Shown here one piece after another: positions 9,859-17,303 of a stretch of 55,147 bases of DNA. The position numbers were made by a program, and so were the translations under genes. Within the stretch, counting starts at the first letter, position 1, and every line of letters starts with the position of its first letter. The notes below the pieces were generated by a model. It did no database searches and had not been told where the DNA came from. It saw nothing but the letters and a program-made list of their open reading frames with translations. This DNA is from Bryobacterales bacterium (GTDB taxonomy: Bacteria > Acidobacteriota > Terriglobia > Bryobacterales > Bryobacteraceae): NCBI GenBank assembly GCA_027452065.1, contig DAIDHC010000071.1, positions 1 through 55,147 on the forward strand. The letters run 5' to 3'.

Positions 9859-10650
9859 TCAACCCGGAAGAAGTATCGAGCCTTCCATAAACAGCACCGC
9901 CTGCCCGCCAATCGAAACCCGGTCGCCCCGGTCCTCGCACCACAGTTCCCCGCCCCGCCGCGAGATCTGCCGCGCCTTCAGCGTCTTCTTGCCCAGCCTT
10001 TGCGCCCAGAACGGGATCAACGTGCTGTGCGCCGACCCGGTCACAGGGTCCTCGGGCACTCCCTTGGACGGAGCGAAAAAACGGCTCACGAAGTCGTCCT
10101 CGTCTCCCGGCGCCGTCACGATGACGGCGAAGCGGTCCACCCGTTGCAGCATGTCCATGTCCGGCCGCAGCGACTCCACCTCGGCCTCTGACGCGTACAC
10201 GGCCAGATAATCGCGCGAGCACAAAACTTCGCGCGGCGCGCGTCCCAGCGCCTGGATCAGAAACGGGTGCGGCTCGCAGCGCTCCGGCCGCCTCGAGGGA
10301 AAGTCCATTCTCAGCCGTTCCCCGTCCCGCTCCACGCTCAGTGGCCCGCTCCGTGTCTGGAAATCAACCCGCGCCGCCCCCGGGCTCAGCCGGTTCAAAA
10401 TCAGAAACGCCGAAGCCAGCGTCGCGTGGCCGCATAAGTCCACCTCCACCGAAGGCGTGAACCAGCGCAGGCGATAGCCCCCGTTCTCCGGCGCGAAGAA
10501 AGCCGTCTCCGACAGGTTGTTCTCCGCCGCGATGGCCTGCAGAGTCTCGTCCGGCAGCCACTCTTCGAGCGGACACACCGCGGCCGGATTGCCGGCGAAT
10601 AACCGGCTCGTGAAGGCGTCGATCTGATACACCGGAAGCTTCATTAGCAA
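9859..10650 (-). CDS. PhzF-family phenazine-biosynthesis-like / isomerase protein
   Basis: A 263-residue protein of the PhzF / diaminopimelate-epimerase-like fold. The N-terminal family signature is clear: QIDAFTSRLFAGNPAAV, then NNLSETAFF with the Glu equivalent to the proposed catalytic residue, then RWFTPSVEVDLCGHATLA. The second half has the DPVTGSAHSTLIPFWA motif. Members isomerise small molecules, but the substrate cannot be predicted. ATGs at 10650 and 10644 are both possible. It diverges from the PAP2 gene starting 31 bases away. Confidence 0.88.
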   Translation of the reverse strand: MLMKLPVYQIDAFTSRLFAGNPAAVCPLEEWLPDETLQAIAAENNLSETAFFAPENGGYRLRWFTPSVEVDLCGHATLASAFLILNRLSPGAARVDFQTRSGPLSVERDGERLRMDFPSRRPERCEPHPFLIQALGRAPREVLCSRDYLAVYASEAEVESLRPDMDMLQRVDRFAVIVTAPGDEDDFVSRFFAPSKGVPEDPVTGSAHSTLIPFWAQRLGKKTLKARQISRRGGELWCEDRGDRVSIGGQAVLFMEGSILLPG

Positions 10651-10680
10651 TCAGTTTAGCCGGGAAATGGCAAAAGCGAA

Positions 10681-11580
10681 ATGTGGGATAACGGGAGCAT
10701 GTCCGTTTGGCGAGGAGTGCGCAGTCGTGGAGGTGTGATTTTTCTGGCGGGCTCGTTGCTGGTGCCGCCTCTATTCGGCGCCGATGCTCCCCAGGCGGAC
10801 CAGCCCAGCGGCTCCCCGCAACAGCCGCCCTCGCCGTCCCGGCCCGGCGACCCCGGTCAGAGCCCCGCCCCCGCCTCCTCCCCGGCTCCGGCGCCCGCGC
10901 CCGCCGACCGCGACGTCTCTTGGAAGAAACTCGCCCCCAACGTCCTCACCGATCAGAAGCGCATCTGGCTTTTCCCTCTGAGCCTCAACAATACCGCCAA
11001 CCTCGTCCCGTTCCTCGTCGCCACCGGCGCCACCGCCGGTCTCATTCGCCTCGATCCCACCGTCGGCCCCTACTTCCGCCGCTCGACTTATTGGAACAGT
11101 TTCAATTCCGCCTTCAGCACTCAGAACACCGCCCTCGCCACGGCTCTGTTCCCTCTCGCTTTTTACGGCGTTAGCCTCATCGACCATGACTCCTACGCCC
11201 AGAAAACCGCGCTGCTCGCCGGCGAAGCCGTCATTGACGTCGAAATTCTGGATTTCGTCATGAAGGGCGTCACCCGCCGCCTCCGCCCCGGCGATATCCC
11301 GCCCAACGGAAATTTCAATCACACCTTCTTCAAAAACAAGGCCGGCTTCTTCCACGACTCATCCAGTTTCCCCTCGGGCCACGCCATTGCCTCCTTCGCC
11401 ATCGCCACCGTCTTCGCCCACCGCTACCGGAGCCACAAATGGGTGCCCTGGGCCGCTTACGGTGCCGCCACCCTGATTTGCTTCTCCCGCATCACCCAGT
11501 CGGCGCACTTCCCCAGCGACGTCTTTGTCGGCGGCGTGCTCGGCTACGCCGTGGCGCAGTACGCCGTGCTCAGGCCTTGA
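10681..11580 (+). CDS. Exported PAP2-superfamily phosphatase
   Basis: A 299-residue (or 293, from the ATG at 10699) protein. A signal sequence (GGVIFLAGSLLVPPLFGA) is followed by a ~40-residue Pro/Ala/Ser-rich linker, then the membrane-associated PAP2 domain. All three phosphatase motifs are present: KGVTRRLRP (K-x6-RP type), FPSGHA, and SRITQSAHFPSD (S-R-x5-H-x3-D). The substrate is likely a lipid phosphate or undecaprenyl diphosphate at the membrane, which is family knowledge. It converges with the small acidobacterial gene downstream. Confidence 0.88.
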   Translation: MWDNGSMSVWRGVRSRGGVIFLAGSLLVPPLFGADAPQADQPSGSPQQPPSPSRPGDPGQSPAPASSPAPAPAPADRDVSWKKLAPNVLTDQKRIWLFPLSLNNTANLVPFLVATGATAGLIRLDPTVGPYFRRSTYWNSFNSAFSTQNTALATALFPLAFYGVSLIDHDSYAQKTALLAGEAVIDVEILDFVMKGVTRRLRPGDIPPNGNFNHTFFKNKAGFFHDSSSFPSGHAIASFAIATVFAHRYRSHKWVPWAAYGAATLICFSRITQSAHFPSDVFVGGVLGYAVAQYAVLRP

Positions 11581-11610
11581 AGGAAACGGAGTGAGTCAAA
11601 CCGGGGGCGA

Positions 11611-11877
11611 TCAATGCACGCGCGGGCGCATGCGCTCGTTGGTCACCAGTTCGTCGAAAATCGCCAGCACCCGCTTCCGGTAGGAATACACGCGCTTCAG
11701 CGATTGCTGGAAGTCGCCTTCAAACCTTTGAGTGCGAAGCCATTTCTCGAGCATTGGTTTGGGCACGTCGATGTCTTTGCGCAGCGCCTCCGCCGAGTGG
11801 CCCCGCAAAAAGAGACCGTAGAATAACGCCGCCTCGCGCTGCGGGGCCAGCGGATCGAACTCTTCGCGTAGCGTCAT
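11611..11877 (-). CDS. Conserved small acidobacterial protein, function unknown
   Basis: An 88-residue protein beginning MTLREEFDPLAPQREAALF. It is helical and charged, with a central stretch reminiscent of a helix-turn-helix (GHSAEALRKDIDVPKPMLEKWL) and a C-terminal YSYRKRVLAIFDELV segment. I recall near-identical proteins in many acidobacterial genomes, always unnamed. The frame extends up to 11949, but the promoter at 11902-11930 lies inside that extension, so the ATG at 11877 is the likely start. A small DNA-binding role is possible but unproven. Confidence 0.75.
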   Translation of the reverse strand: MTLREEFDPLAPQREAALFYGLFLRGHSAEALRKDIDVPKPMLEKWLRTQRFEGDFQQSLKRVYSYRKRVLAIFDELVTNERMRPRVH

Positions 11878-11901
11878 CGCAAAAACCGCCAAGAAACCGC
11901 T

Positions 11902-11930
11902 AGTATAAACAGGGATATGGCGCGAATCAA
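11902..11930 (-). promoter_or_regulatory. Sigma-70-type promoter of the small acidobacterial gene
   Basis: On the minus strand TTGATT, 17 bases, TATACT: both hexamers are close to consensus with ideal spacing, about 25 bases before the ATG at 11877. This supports the chosen start and implies a very short leader. Confidence 0.5.
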
Positions 11931-12038
11931 GACTTGACAATCGTGCCAATTCCGGCGGGGTGCGCCGCCAGTGCTTTTCCCCCGCAACTCCCTCCCTCGC
12001 CTTCCCCCGGTCTGCTACACTCGGCGCCAGGAGGTTTC

Positions 12039-12362
12039 ATGAACGCTCTTCTCCGGACAGGTGCTTTGTTTTCACTCGTCGGCGCTGCTTTCGGCGCCAC
12101 CTGGAACGGTACTTTGGTGGACGTGATGTGCAAAGGGCAGGATTTAGCCAGCCATACCCGCGACTGCGCTTTGAACTGCTCTAAGAGCGGCTTCGCCCTG
12201 GTCACCGCCGATGGCACTTTCTACAAGCTCGACGAGACCGGAAACGCCCGCGCTCTCGCCGCATTGAAAGCCAGTAAGAAGGATAAGGATCTCAAGGCCA
12301 AGGTCACCGGTACCGCCAAGGACGGGGTCATCGGCGTCGAATCTCTCGAACTGGAACCCTAA
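12039..12362 (+). CDS. Small exported protein of unknown function
   Basis: A 107-residue protein preceded by GGAGG seven bases before the ATG. Residues 1-20 form a signal peptide ending AAFGA. The mature part begins TWNGTLVDVMCKGQDL and includes three cysteines (MCKG, DCALNC) and a lysine-rich DKDLKAKVTG stretch. I recall similar small secreted proteins from Acidobacteriota, but no function is known to me. The frame runs upstream to 11934; the signal peptide and ribosome site fix the start. Confidence 0.75.
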   Translation: MNALLRTGALFSLVGAAFGATWNGTLVDVMCKGQDLASHTRDCALNCSKSGFALVTADGTFYKLDETGNARALAALKASKKDKDLKAKVTGTAKDGVIGVESLELEP

Positions 12363-12410
12363 TCCGCCGATTTCCGCACTCTCCGGCGGAACTTCAGCGT
12401 AATTCCGGAT

Positions 12411-13253
12411 ATGATTCCGCTGTTGATTCCCGTCTGGCTCGCCGGTTGCGCCGGCTCCGGCGCCACCACTGATCCCGCCGAGATCATGCTCCGCGTCGGC
12501 TGCCATCAGGATCAGGCGCTCGAAGCCCGTGCGGCTTTCATCTACCATCAGAAGCTTCTCGTCCGCCTTCACCGTCCCAACGGCAAGCTCACCCGCGAGG
12601 AGCACCGCGAGTACAGCGTGACGCCCACGCCCTCCGGCTCCCAACGCAAGCTCACTCATTTTGAGGGCCGCTACGCCCACAAGGGAAAGCTCGTCTCCTA
12701 CGACAAGCCGGGCTACGAATACAAGGGCATCGATATCGACGGCGCCGTCGTGGATGGCCTCGCCGGCGACACCGCCGGCGACGAGGATTCCCGCGACGGC
12801 ATCTCCAAGGATCTGTTTCCGCTCACCACCTTCGAACAGCAACGCTACGCTTTTCATCTCGATGACACCGAGGACTACCGCGGCAAGCCCGCCTACCGGA
12901 TTTCATTCGAGCCGAAAAAGAACGGCGAGGACGAGGCCGCCTGGAAGGGAACCGCTCTGATCGACGCCACCGATTACCAACCGATCTGGGTTGCCACAAA
13001 GCTGGCGTTCAAGATTCCCATGATGGTCAAGGTGCTGCTCGGCACCAACGTCGAGGGCCTGGGCTTCAGCGTCTCGTATCAGAAGTTCTCCGGAGGTGTC
13101 TGGTTCCCGGTCAGCTACGGCGGCGAATTTCACGTCCGGGCCGTATTTTTCTACGCCCGGAACATGAGTATCTCGCTTGCCAACGAAGGCTTTCAGCGCG
13201 CCGTCGCCACCAGCGAATTTCACAGCGGCGAAATCGCCGGCGCCCGGCCCTGA
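12411..13253 (+). CDS. Hypothetical lipoprotein, possibly LolA/LolB-like fold
   Basis: A 280-residue protein with a short hydrophobic N-terminus ending in a lipobox-like LAGC (residues 10-13). The signal lacks the usual positive charges, so the true start or export route is uncertain. The body is beta-rich, with alternating charged strands (LTREEHREYSVTPTPSG, YAFHLDDTEDYRGKPAYRISFEPK, WFPVSYGGEF). That pattern recalls proteins that measure or carry lipids at the outer membrane, but no firm motif was found. It starts 48 bases after the previous gene on the same strand and may be co-transcribed. Confidence 0.6.
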   Translation: MIPLLIPVWLAGCAGSGATTDPAEIMLRVGCHQDQALEARAAFIYHQKLLVRLHRPNGKLTREEHREYSVTPTPSGSQRKLTHFEGRYAHKGKLVSYDKPGYEYKGIDIDGAVVDGLAGDTAGDEDSRDGISKDLFPLTTFEQQRYAFHLDDTEDYRGKPAYRISFEPKKNGEDEAAWKGTALIDATDYQPIWVATKLAFKIPMMVKVLLGTNVEGLGFSVSYQKFSGGVWFPVSYGGEFHVRAVFFYARNMSISLANEGFQRAVATSEFHSGEIAGARP

Positions 13254-13334
13254 TAACAACCGTTCCATTCCCGTGCCTGGGCGGACACGGCATGGAGGAA
13301 ACGTCGAACGAAGCCCACGGTCGCAGACGCCCCT

Positions 13335-14525
13335 GTGGCCGGCCACTGGAGCTTCCTCACCGCCTGCGCGCGCGGCCGTATTCTCGTGCGTGATAATTTC
13401 CTCATGGAGAACCTGGCGCACTTCAACCGCGATCTCGTCCCGGAACGCGTTGTCCCCGCCATGGCTTCCGGCGCCTACGGCTCCTTTACCGTCACCCACG
13501 ACATCAGCCGCTGGTCCAAGGCCAAAGTCTTTTCCGAAATCGGCAGGAAGACGGCGTGCTTCGTCCGCTTCTCCTCTGCCTGCGGCGGCGACGGCTCGGC
13601 CGGCAATGAGCGCCACCCGCGCGGCTTCGCCTGCAAGTTTTTCACCGAAGACGGCAACTGGGACATCGTAGGCAGTAGTGCCCCCGTCCTCTTCACCCGC
13701 GATCCGCAAACGCTGGATGACTTCATCCAGGCCCGCGAGCGCGCCGCCCAAACCGGCCTCGAGTCCCCTCCCACGATGTGGGACTTCTGGTCGCGCTCAC
13801 CCGAGTCCCTCCACCTGCTCACCATCCTGTTCAGCGACCGCGGCGCCGCCCTCGGCTATCGCCACATGAACGGCTACTCCCTCCACACTTACACTCTCGT
13901 CAATGCCAACGAGGAGCGGGTGTGGTGCAAGCTCCACTTCAAGACCCTCCAGCGCATCCGCAACTTCCAAAGCGAAATCGGCGCCGCCAATCTCGTCAAG
14001 GACCCCGGCCAAGCCCGGCGCGATCTGTTCGAAGCCATCGAAAACGGCAGCTTCCCCCAGTGGCGCGTCTGCGTTCAGGTGATGACTGAAGCGGAAGCGG
14101 AAAAGTTCGAATACAATCCCTTTGACCCCACCAAAGTCTGGCCCCAGGGCCGCTTCCTGCCGCACGAAGTCGGCATCCTGGAGCTGAACCGGAACCCTGC
14201 TGGCGACGCAGAAGTCGAGCAGACCGCCTTCGACCCGTCGCATCTGATCCCCGGCATCGGCGATTCCAGCGGCGATCGCTACAACCCTCGCCACGATAAC
14301 GACGACTACACCCAGCCTGGCAACCTGTTCCGCGTCATGACGTCCGGCGACCGCGCCCGCCTCATCGACAACCTCGTCGCCAGCTTGATGCCGGTTCCCG
14401 AGCGAATTCAGAAGAAACAGATTGTGCACTTCTACATGGCCGATCCCGCTTACGGCAAACGTGTCGCCGATGGGCTCGGCCTGAGCCTGGATGAGATTCT
14501 GAGCGCTCATCCCCCATCCTCCTGA
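13335..14525 (+). CDS. Degenerate catalase-fold protein lacking catalytic and heme-binding residues
   Basis: Most of a clade-type catalase aligns by eye (QDNFLMEKLAHFNR-like start, VTHDISRWSKAKVF, MWDFWSRSPESLH, FSDRGAALGYRHMNGYS, NPFDPTKVWP, ELNRNPAGDAEVEQ). Yet the distal catalytic His in RVVHA is Pro41 here. The catalytic Asn in VGNNTP is Ser114-Ser115. Roughly 80-90 residues that normally follow PGIG, including the RLFxYxDTxRxRLG motif with the heme-ligand Tyr and Arg, are missing; the text jumps from PGIGD (306-310) to RYNPRHDNDDYTQPG. The protein is 396 residues against ~480. Only a weak GTG start without a ribosome site is available, and an ATG at 13292 lies in another frame. The frame is otherwise intact: a pseudoenzyme or a young pseudogene. 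Confidence 0.8.
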   Translation: MAGHWSFLTACARGRILVRDNFLMENLAHFNRDLVPERVVPAMASGAYGSFTVTHDISRWSKAKVFSEIGRKTACFVRFSSACGGDGSAGNERHPRGFACKFFTEDGNWDIVGSSAPVLFTRDPQTLDDFIQARERAAQTGLESPPTMWDFWSRSPESLHLLTILFSDRGAALGYRHMNGYSLHTYTLVNANEERVWCKLHFKTLQRIRNFQSEIGAANLVKDPGQARRDLFEAIENGSFPQWRVCVQVMTEAEAEKFEYNPFDPTKVWPQGRFLPHEVGILELNRNPAGDAEVEQTAFDPSHLIPGIGDSSGDRYNPRHDNDDYTQPGNLFRVMTSGDRARLIDNLVASLMPVPERIQKKQIVHFYMADPAYGKRVADGLGLSLDEILSAHPPSS

Positions 14526-14557
14526 CCGCTTCGCTCCCTTCCGCCGCGGCGTCCCCC

Positions 14558-17296
14558 CTATCCCTGCTGCACCGCCCTCCTGCTCCCCATCGACAACGGC
14601 GCCGCATATCCCACCAGGCAGAACTGATCCAGCGCAAACAGCACCACCGACTCGAGTGCGTCCCCCGCGGCAATCACCGCCTCCTTCAACCACGGCGTCG
14701 AAGCGTCGCTGATTCCCACCAGGTGGCTCCGCTGCCCCGGCGGAAACGCCGCCGCATACCCTTGTTCGATCGCCCCGCGCGCCAGGTCCAGGTTCCTCGC
14801 CGCCGTGAAACCGAAGTTCTCCGTCTTCAGGCACGTCAGGTTCGCCGGCGTCCAGTCGCCCGCCGGATAATTCACCACCTGCGTCAATGCGAAGTTGTTT
14901 ACGTCCGGCGGATACAGCACCTCGAATCGGCAGTTGGGATACGTCTGCCGCACAAAGGCGCGGATGGCCGCCGTGTGCGCGCCGATCAGCCCCGGCAGGA
15001 ACGCCGCCTCGTCCGGCACCGTCGCCGGGTCGACTGTGTTGGACAGTATCGATGCCATCGGCTTGCCGTACTGCGCCTGGAACGTCGCCGTCGTGTACGG
15101 ATCGTAGAACGTCATCCCTACCGGGTTATTCTTCGCGTCCACCTCCGGAAAATACCACCATTGCACTTCGCCGAACTGCAGATACGGCACCAGCCCGGCC
15201 GCGGTTTCGATCGCCGCCATGTCGGCATATACCTGCTGCCAGTAGGCCAGGCTTGCCGGCGAAAAATTCGTCTGCAGCGCCGGCGTGTTCACCAACACCG
15301 GATCCCCGCTGAGGTACCTCTGCGCAATACCCGCGGCCAACGACGGATCGCCGTTGCCTAACTCCGTGCTGAACGCCGCCGCTGCGTCGATGCCGTAACC
15401 TTTCAGCGCTCTAAAATATGCCGTCGTCCAGTCCCGCGCCGCCCGGTTGAGACGGGGCGCCGCCGTCAGGTCGGTCAGCCACGCCCCATCCGCGCCGCCC
15501 GATAACGACGCCGCCGAAGCCGTCACCGTGAAGTTCGCCGTACCTCCCGCCGAGGCGAGCGTAATCGCGTTCCCCGCCGTGCCCATCGCCCGCGCCGTGA
15601 TCGTCAACACGTTTCCCGACGCCTGCGCCCAAACCCCCGTCGAGTTGTAATTGATCAGAAACTCAAATGCCAGCGCCACCGTCTCCGCCGTGTCGCCGAT
15701 CACGTTCTGGTGCGCGATCGTCGTCTGGTCCAGTATCACCTCGGTCGTGGCCCCGAACTCCGGCGTCCCGCTGAACGTCACCGTCGCCGACGCGTAGCTG
15801 TTCCCCGGCGCCGTCAGCTCGTAAAACCACAGCGCTCCCGTGTAGTGGTTCGCCCGGCCCTGAAACCCAAGCGAATCGATCATCCACGCCGTCCGCTCCG
15901 GCGCCAGCGCCAGCGAGTGCTCCGTGTCCCAGTCCGTTGCCAGCGTCATCCGCGGGTTCGCCGGCAGCAGCGGCAGCGTCTCGGAAGGGATCGCGATCTC
16001 GAGAAAGTCAAAGTAAAAATAACTTCCCGCCGGCCCTGTGTATGTGATCGCCACTTGGTGCGTCCCCGCGCCCATCGAGCCCAGTGGAAGCCTCACCAGC
16101 ACGTCTTCTCCCGAATAAAGCAGATCCACCGTCACCGGCGCCTGGCTGTCGATCGCCACCGAGATCGTCCCGCTGTTGAATGTGATCCGCGTACCCAGGT
16201 ACAGGCTGTGCGTCTGCGCCGACGTGTAGCCGATCGTCACCGTGTCGCCCGGTTCAGTAGTGCAGTGAATCGTCGAGCCCGAAAAATTTCCTACGCTCTG
16301 TGTCCAGCTCCCCGGCGGAGCCGGATTCGGCGTATAAACCACGCCCGGCGCGTTGTCCTCGATCCGTACGCTCCCCGGCCCCGCCACCGAATAGTTCAAC
16401 CCCGTCCCGCTCACCGTCCACCCCGTCACCACTACCGAAAACTCGCTCCGTGCAAACTCTCCGGCCTGCAGGTCCGCGGCGTAGGTCCAGCGCATTTTCC
16501 GCACCTTCGCCATCGCCGCCGCCGGCACCTCCGCCAGGCTCCCGAGCGGCAGCGTCACGGTCCACTCGGTCGGCGACGTGCCGCCGCTTAACTGCGCCGA
16601 AACCTGCTGCCACTGCTCGGTGCCCGCCCCGGCGACGAACCCGTAAACGCCCAGCCGGTTCCCGCTCGCCCCGGTCGTGCTCGATCCCGTTTTCGTCCCC
16701 ACGTACGTCAGCGTGATCGACGCTCCGCTGGCCGTTGCCAACATGGTCGGCGAAAACGCGTTCACCGCGCCCGCCAGGTTCTGCACCGCCGTGTCGATCG
16801 TGTCCGCGCCCAGCAACTGGTAGTTGTACTGCTCGCTCAGAAACGCCACGCCGATGTAGTCGCCGCTCGTGGGTGTCCCGCCCAGCGTCAATGTCGCCGT
16901 CGCCGGAGTGTAGGAGCCCGCGGCGGGCGTGGCATAGTTCGCCAGCGGCACCCGGTACACCTGCTCGCCCGTCCCCGGATCCGCCCATATGCGCAGATAT
17001 GGCCAATCGACCGTCGGATAAAGATCCGAGTCGAGCGGAATGCAATTCGTCCGCGTCTCCTGGTAGCTCAGCGTCAAGCCGCTCAAATCGCCGTCGGGCA
17101 GGTTGCGGAATAAAGGGTGCTCGAAGGTGTTGTCGCGGTTCCACTCCACAACCGCCCAGTCAAACTGCTGCCGCCAGGTACCGGAAACCGTGAACCCGTT
17201 CGGCGAGCTCCCGCTCAGCGCCGCGATGGCCGAGGGTTCGAAGAAGTAACACTGGAGATCCCGGTCCGGTCTGAGTTTCTGAAGTGTGTCCGCCAT
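14558..17296 (-). CDS. Large phage-like tail protein with duplicated beta domain and TIM-barrel-like C-terminus
   Basis: A 912-residue protein, last gene of the phage-like block, preceded by GAGGAG. The N-terminal ~130 residues (MADTLQKLRPDRDLQCYFF) are unrecognised. Two similar Ala/Thr-rich beta domains follow: one near residues 125-210 (ATLTLGGTPTSGDYIGVAF) and one near 505-590 (ASATVTFSGTPEFGATTEV). Both resemble the gpFI-type repeats of tail sheath proteins. A middle region looks carbohydrate-binding-like. The C-terminal ~300 residues have a glycoside-hydrolase/TIM-barrel look, with YLQFGEVQWWYFP offering a candidate acidic residue. I recall similar architectures labelled non-contractile tail sheath with TIM barrel, but could not verify this. 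It could be a fibre, receptor-binding protein or peptidoglycan-facing tip. Confidence 0.6.
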   Translation of the reverse strand: MADTLQKLRPDRDLQCYFFEPSAIAALSGSSPNGFTVSGTWRQQFDWAVVEWNRDNTFEHPLFRNLPDGDLSGLTLSYQETRTNCIPLDSDLYPTVDWPYLRIWADPGTGEQVYRVPLANYATPAAGSYTPATATLTLGGTPTSGDYIGVAFLSEQYNYQLLGADTIDTAVQNLAGAVNAFSPTMLATASGASITLTYVGTKTGSSTTGASGNRLGVYGFVAGAGTEQWQQVSAQLSGGTSPTEWTVTLPLGSLAEVPAAAMAKVRKMRWTYAADLQAGEFARSEFSVVVTGWTVSGTGLNYSVAGPGSVRIEDNAPGVVYTPNPAPPGSWTQSVGNFSGSTIHCTTEPGDTVTIGYTSAQTHSLYLGTRITFNSGTISVAIDSQAPVTVDLLYSGEDVLVRLPLGSMGAGTHQVAITYTGPAGSYFYFDFLEIAIPSETLPLLPANPRMTLATDWDTEHSLALAPERTAWMIDSLGFQGRANHYTGALWFYELTAPGNSYASATVTFSGTPEFGATTEVILDQTTIAHQNVIGDTAETVALAFEFLINYNSTGVWAQASGNVLTITARAMGTAGNAITLASAGGTANFTVTASAASLSGGADGAWLTDLTAAPRLNRAARDWTTAYFRALKGYGIDAAAAFSTELGNGDPSLAAGIAQRYLSGDPVLVNTPALQTNFSPASLAYWQQVYADMAAIETAAGLVPYLQFGEVQWWYFPEVDAKNNPVGMTFYDPYTTATFQAQYGKPMASILSNTVDPATVPDEAAFLPGLIGAHTAAIRAFVRQTYPNCRFEVLYPPDVNNFALTQVVNYPAGDWTPANLTCLKTENFGFTAARNLDLARGAIEQGYAAAFPPGQRSHLVGISDASTPWLKEAVIAAGDALESVVLFALDQFCLVGYAAPLSMGSRRAVQQG

Positions 17297-17303
17297 GCGC
17301 TCC

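Noticed and set aside
11933-11938. Exact TTGACA on the plus strand as promoter of the gene at 12039
   Set aside because: No acceptable -10 hexamer lies 16-18 bases downstream; the region there is GC-rich.
14526-14557. Possible attachment-site repeat at the ends of the phage-like block
   Set aside because: I compared the flanks by eye and found no shared direct repeat; a computed search could still find a short one.
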